The notes below the pieces were generated by a model. It was not told where the DNA came from, made no database searches, and worked only from the letters and a program-made list of their open reading frames with translations. Below, piece after piece: positions 60,946-64,000 of a stretch of DNA of 64,000 nt (its first letter is position 1; each line of letters starts with the position of its first letter). Position numbers and translations under genes: made by a program. This stretch comes from CAWGLW01 sp963823525 (lineage in GTDB: Bacteria > Pseudomonadota > Gammaproteobacteria > Steroidobacterales > Steroidobacteraceae), in NCBI GenBank assembly GCA_963823525.1, contig CAWGLW010000001.1:496001-560000 (forward strand), given 5' to 3'.

Positions 60946-61866
60946 ATGGCGAGCTGTTTGATCAGGACGACCGTGGCCTGCGCCTGCGTGTTCCTTCTGT
61001 GCCTTGCGAGTACGCGTGCAAGTGCCCAGCAGCTCGAACCGCGCGCCTTTGCCCCGAATCCGGTGGGTGCCCGTTTTGTCGTCGCGACCTGGGCACACAC
61101 CGATGGCGACGTCTTCCTGAGCCAGAGCAGTCCCATCGAGGACTTCAAAATAGTGGCTGACTCGCTGCTGGCCGGCTTTGGCGGCACGTTCGCCCTGGGA
61201 AGCCGCGTGGCCAGCCTGGCTATCATCGCGCCTTTCACAAGCGGCGTTGCCAGTGGCAGGCTGAACGGTGTCAAGGGCGAGGTGCATCGCTCAGGCATGG
61301 GGGACATGGCTGTTCGTTTCACGGTCAGCCTGCTGCCGGACTCGGCCCTGAACATCGCGGAGTTCAGCAAGCGGCCACCGGATCGAACACTGGGTGCCAG
61401 CGTGACGGTGATTGCCCCGACCGGCGAGTATTTTGATGACAAGCTCATCAACATCGGTGCAAACCGCTGGGCCATTCGACCCGAAATCGGCGGTTCTCGC
61501 CAGTTCGGTCGCTGGGAGGTCGACGGCTCAGTCGGTGTCTGGTTTTTCACCGATAACAATGACTTCCTCGAAACCTCGGAGCGGTCCCAGGATCCGATCG
61601 GCGCCGTGCAGGCACACGTGAGTTACGCGTTCGCGCCACGCCTCTGGTTGGGAGGCAGTGCGACCTGGTACACGGGAGGAGAAACGCGGGTCGACGGTGA
61701 ATCGAGCCGGGATATGCAGAACAACACCCGTGCGGGGCTGACGCTCGCCCTGCCGATCGGCCAGCGCCATAGCGTCAAGCTGGGCTGGAGTACCGGCGTA
61801 TCGGTGCGATTCGGCGGTCAGTTCGACCTCTACCTGCTGTCCTGGCAGTACCTCTGGTTTCGGTAA
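60946..61866 (+). CDS. Outer-membrane MetA-pathway-like (transporter) beta-barrel
   Basis: The 306-aa protein has a signal peptide (ACACVFLLCLASTRASA) and an antiparallel beta-barrel with the Phenol_MetA_deg pattern: RFVVATWAHTDGDVFLSQSS, the APTGEYFDDKLINIGANRWA segment, WEVDGSVGVWFFTDNNDF, and a C-terminal barrel signature LLSWQYLWFR. Family members are outer-membrane proteins often found near aromatic compound degradation genes, with no proven substrate. GGGAGG lies before the ATG at 60946. It starts 73 nt after the preceding gene and converges with the SIMPL gene. Confidence 0.85.
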   Translation: MASCLIRTTVACACVFLLCLASTRASAQQLEPRAFAPNPVGARFVVATWAHTDGDVFLSQSSPIEDFKIVADSLLAGFGGTFALGSRVASLAIIAPFTSGVASGRLNGVKGEVHRSGMGDMAVRFTVSLLPDSALNIAEFSKRPPDRTLGASVTVIAPTGEYFDDKLINIGANRWAIRPEIGGSRQFGRWEVDGSVGVWFFTDNNDFLETSERSQDPIGAVQAHVSYAFAPRLWLGGSATWYTGGETRVDGESSRDMQNNTRAGLTLALPIGQRHSVKLGWSTGVSVRFGGQFDLYLLSWQYLWFR

Positions 61867-61879
61867 GGCCAGTTCGTTC

Positions 61880-62599
61880 TCAGTCGTCGACGAGGAAATA
61901 CTGCACGGTCGTTACGACCCGCACTTTCTTGAAGTCAGGCGAAAACCGGTCGCGGTCCTCGACCGAAAAATAGCCCTGCTGTGCATTGCGGATCGAACCC
62001 ACACGACTGCGGGAATCCTCTGCGAACTGCTCGGCTGCACGCCGCGCATCGCCTGTAGCCTCGGCAATCATCTCGGGCTTGATCCGGTCCAGGCCGGTAA
62101 AAAGGAATGATGTCTGGTACTCGTAGCTGCGAATCAGCGCCACGCCGGCCTTGACCAGCTCGCCGGAGCGCTGCATCGCGCGTTTCGCCGCGTCGATATC
62201 GCGTGTTCTCAGCGTCACTGACGTCTCGGCGGAGTAACGCTCGGGTGGCCGGCTGCCCGGAGACATGTTCTGCGTGTTGTAATCCGTGATCCGCGGCACC
62301 GAGACACTGAAATCGCTCGCTGTGAAATCCTTGTTCAGGAAATCCGCGATCGTCGCCGCACCGCGGTCGATGCGCTGCTGCAGGGTGCCCAGGTCGTTCG
62401 CCGAGACGGAATACACGATCGGCCAAATCGCCAGATCCGCTGGAACTTCGCGCTCGGAGAGCCCCTTGACCGTTACGTAGCGCTCGGTCGCGCGCGCCTC
62501 GAACAGGCCGTCGCCAATAAAGTACCCGCCCGTCGCCAACCCGATCGCCACCAGCAGTCCTGGAACCAGGTTTCCGGCACTGCCGCGTTCGCTCGCCAT
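61880..62599 (-). CDS. SIMPL-domain (DUF541) protein
   Basis: The 239-aa protein has an N-terminal signal anchor (LVPGLLVAIGLATGGYFIGD) and a SIMPL domain: ERYVTVKGLSEREVPADLAI, the long loop TASDFSVSVPRITDYN, SAETSVTLRTRDIDAAKRAM, and the closing KVRVVTTVQYFLVDD. SIMPL proteins sit in the periplasm or attached to the inner membrane; relatives such as YggE act in oxidative stress and channel gating. The function here is unknown. It converges with the outer-membrane gene, 13 bp apart. Upstream, 88 bp separate it from the carboxyltransferase on the same strand. Confidence 0.85.
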   Translation of the reverse strand: MASERGSAGNLVPGLLVAIGLATGGYFIGDGLFEARATERYVTVKGLSEREVPADLAIWPIVYSVSANDLGTLQQRIDRGAATIADFLNKDFTASDFSVSVPRITDYNTQNMSPGSRPPERYSAETSVTLRTRDIDAAKRAMQRSGELVKAGVALIRSYEYQTSFLFTGLDRIKPEMIAEATGDARRAAEQFAEDSRSRVGSIRNAQQGYFSVEDRDRFSPDFKKVRVVTTVQYFLVDD

Positions 62600-62687
62600 C
62601 TTGCTGTCACCGCTAATTGAAAAGAGCTGTCACTTCGATCCACGCGATCGCTGTTGCCATCACTGGACCGTCGTTAAGCGCTTTAGT

Positions 62688-64000
62688 TTACGGCCTGTAG
62701 TGCATCCGTCCAATCGTGGCTTTCGACGCGCCCGCAGCCAGGTCGGCGAACTCACAAAGCCAGCGTCTGGTTTGCGCCGGTCGGATGATTTCCTCGACGT
62801 AAAAGCGTTCAGCCGAACGAAACGGTGAGCGCAATCGGCTCAGACGTTCGAGGATTTCGCGTCTTGCGGCGTCGGGGTCGGGCGCCGCTTCGATCTGCGC
62901 CTTGTAGGCGGCCTCGACACCACCTTCCAGGGGCAGAGAGCCCCAGTCGCCGCTGGGCCAGGCCAGGCGATAGCGGAACCGGGTGTGATTCATCATGCCG
63001 GCACCGGCTACGCCAAAAGCACGCCGGAGAATCACCACGCACCAGGGCACCGTTGACTGGTAGATCGTCGCGATGGCCCGTGTGCCGTCACGAATCGTGC
63101 CCGCTTTTTCTGCCTGCGATCCGATCGTGAATCCCCCGACGTCGACGCAGTGCACGACCGGCAGCCGGAACGTTTCGGCCAGTTCGACCAGGCGAACGAT
63201 CTTGCGGGACGCTGCCGCGGTCCAGGTGCCACCCATCTGGCCGGAGTCGCTCGCGATCACGGCCACCGCAACGCCATCGAGACGCCCAAGTCCCGTCACC
63301 ACCGATCGGCCCCAGGCCCGGCCCATCTCAAAAAAGCTCTCGCGATCGAACACCGCGCCGAGAATGGGCCTGATTTCATAGGGCCAGCGGCGATCGCGCG
63401 GGATCGCGGCATCGAGCCAGTCTTCCTCGCGTTCCGGGGGGTCGTCGACCCTGACGCGCAGCGCCGGCTGGCCAGCGCGGTCGGGAAGGTAGCTCAGGAA
63501 TCGCCCGGCGCGGGCGAAGGCCTCGGACTCGCTTTGGACGACGTCATCAATGCTGCCGGTCGCCGCATGCAGGTCGGCACCGCCAAGCTCCTCCGCGCTG
63601 ACCTTCTCGCCGGCAGCGGCAACCACCGGTGGCCCGGCGGTAAACATCTGGCTGATGCCGCGCACCATGACCGCGTAATGGCTGGCGACCAGCCTCGCCG
63701 CACCGAGTCCGGCCACCGGCCCGAGTCCGAGGCTGACCACCGGGACCGTCCCGAGATTTTCAACCACCTGCTCGAAGCCCGGGACGTAGGGCACGTAGGT
63801 GGCGCCGAGGCGTTCGACCTCCGCGACCGAGCCGCCGCCGCCGGTGCCATCGAGCAGGCGCAGCAATGGCAGGCCGTATTCGGCGGCCATCATTTCCGCC
63901 TGCGCATTCTTCTCATGATGATAAGACTCCGAAGAGCCACCACGAATCGTGAAATCATCGGCACTGACCACGATTTTTCGCCCGCCGATCTCGCCACGTC
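62688..64000 (-). CDS. Acyl-CoA carboxylase carboxyltransferase subunit (partial, N-terminus beyond the right edge)
   Basis: At least 437 codons of a biotin-dependent carboxyltransferase (PccB/MccB/AccD type) are present, continuing past the right edge: the frame stays open through GEIGGRKIVVSADDFTIRGG upstream of a GTG at 63971. Motifs are the oxyanion loops GLGPVAGLGAARLV and the second-half DVGGFTIGSQAEKAG, ending in ASKATIGRMHYRP. The enzyme transfers CO2 from carboxybiotin to propionyl-, acetyl- or methylcrotonyl-CoA; which cannot be told. Propionyl-CoA would fit with prpE elsewhere in the window. The biotin-carrying subunit is not present here. Confidence 0.9.
   Translation of the reverse strand, partial: RGEIGGRKIVVSADDFTIRGGSSESYHHEKNAQAEMMAAEYGLPLLRLLDGTGGGGSVAEVERLGATYVPYVPGFEQVVENLGTVPVVSLGLGPVAGLGAARLVASHYAVMVRGISQMFTAGPPVVAAAGEKVSAEELGGADLHAATGSIDDVVQSESEAFARAGRFLSYLPDRAGQPALRVRVDDPPEREEDWLDAAIPRDRRWPYEIRPILGAVFDRESFFEMGRAWGRSVVTGLGRLDGVAVAVIASDSGQMGGTWTAAASRKIVRLVELAETFRLPVVHCVDVGGFTIGSQAEKAGTIRDGTRAIATIYQSTVPWCVVILRRAFGVAGAGMMNHTRFRYRLAWPSGDWGSLPLEGGVEAAYKAQIEAAPDPDAARREILERLSRLRSPFRSAERFYVEEIIRPAQTRRWLCEFADLAAGASKATIGRMHYRP

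Noticed and set aside
1..64000. CRISPR array, prophage, integron, tRNA or rRNA genes
   Set aside because: Looked for regular direct repeats, integrase/transposase proteins and RNA-gene-like cloverleaf patterns by eye; none seen. A tRNA scan would be needed to exclude a missed tRNA.

Overview
The window reads as a chromosomal segment of a high-GC Gammaproteobacterium. SlyX, TonB-dependent uptake, a gammaproteobacterial complement of envelope lipoproteins and REP-like palindromes point that way. A marine Woeseiales/Steroidobacterales-type lineage is my best guess; this is inference, because there is no rRNA or other phylogenetic marker here. I see no tRNA or rRNA gene, CRISPR array, complete insertion sequence, prophage or conjugative module. 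Four single-base frame breaks in two genes suggest either gene decay or residual assembly errors.

Region 1 (1-3.7 kb): a minus-strand red-type (form IC) RuBisCO operon cbbL-cbbS-cbbX, with cbbX cut by the left edge, is transcribed divergently from a LysR-type cbbR across an AT-rich spacer with two small palindromes. Region 2 (3.8-9.5 kb): a monoacylglycerol-lipase-like hydrolase and a haloalkane-dehalogenase-like hydrolase (minus), an exported S9 peptidase, an AGCS amino acid/Na+ symporter and a small DUF2845 exported protein. Region 3 (9.6-19 kb, minus): an RND pump with its adaptor, a surface-adhesin-E-like protein, and a beta-helix lipoprotein plus TonB receptor transcription unit that closes with a clear intrinsic terminator.

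Region 4 (19.4-36.4 kb): SDR, DUF302, an aromatic amino acid decarboxylase-like enzyme, an NSS transporter, a ferritin-like diiron protein, an enoyl-CoA hydratase-family protein, propionyl-CoA synthetase (prpE), a second RND adaptor/pump pair, a fatty acyl-CoA-synthetase-like ligase and a DASS carboxylate transporter. Region 5 (36.5-44.4 kb): a frame-broken outer-membrane barrel gene, a DUF2799 lipoprotein, a cysteine synthase fused to a C-terminal glutaredoxin domain, a DsbA-like thioredoxin-fold protein, a serine hydrolase, and the translationally coupled ergothioneine genes egtB-egtD.

Region 6 (44.4-55.2 kb): many small exported or membrane proteins (PPC-like, a duplicated-domain protein, coiled coil, DUF937, BON), an AraC regulator, a metallo-beta-lactamase-like protein, and an AAA+ ATPase-LemA-DUF2207 operon. 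Region 7 (55.2-64 kb): three REP/REPIN-like palindromic elements within 1.4 kb around an SRPBCC protein and a frame-broken AhpD-like gene, then slyX, a MAPEG protein, an MDR-type oxidoreductase, a saccharopine-dehydrogenase-like enzyme, an outer-membrane MetA-like protein, a SIMPL protein, and a biotin-dependent carboxyltransferase that runs off the right edge.

Taken together the genes suggest a mixotroph: CO2 fixation capacity beside organic acid, amino acid and fatty/propionyl-CoA use (PrpE and an acyl-CoA carboxylase subunit), efflux, and a thiol-redox emphasis (CysK-Grx fusion, ergothioneine). No single locus is unmistakably a new system. The best candidates for follow-up are the CysK-glutaredoxin fusion, the lipoprotein/TonB receptor pair, and the REPIN placed inside a 77-bp divergent start region.
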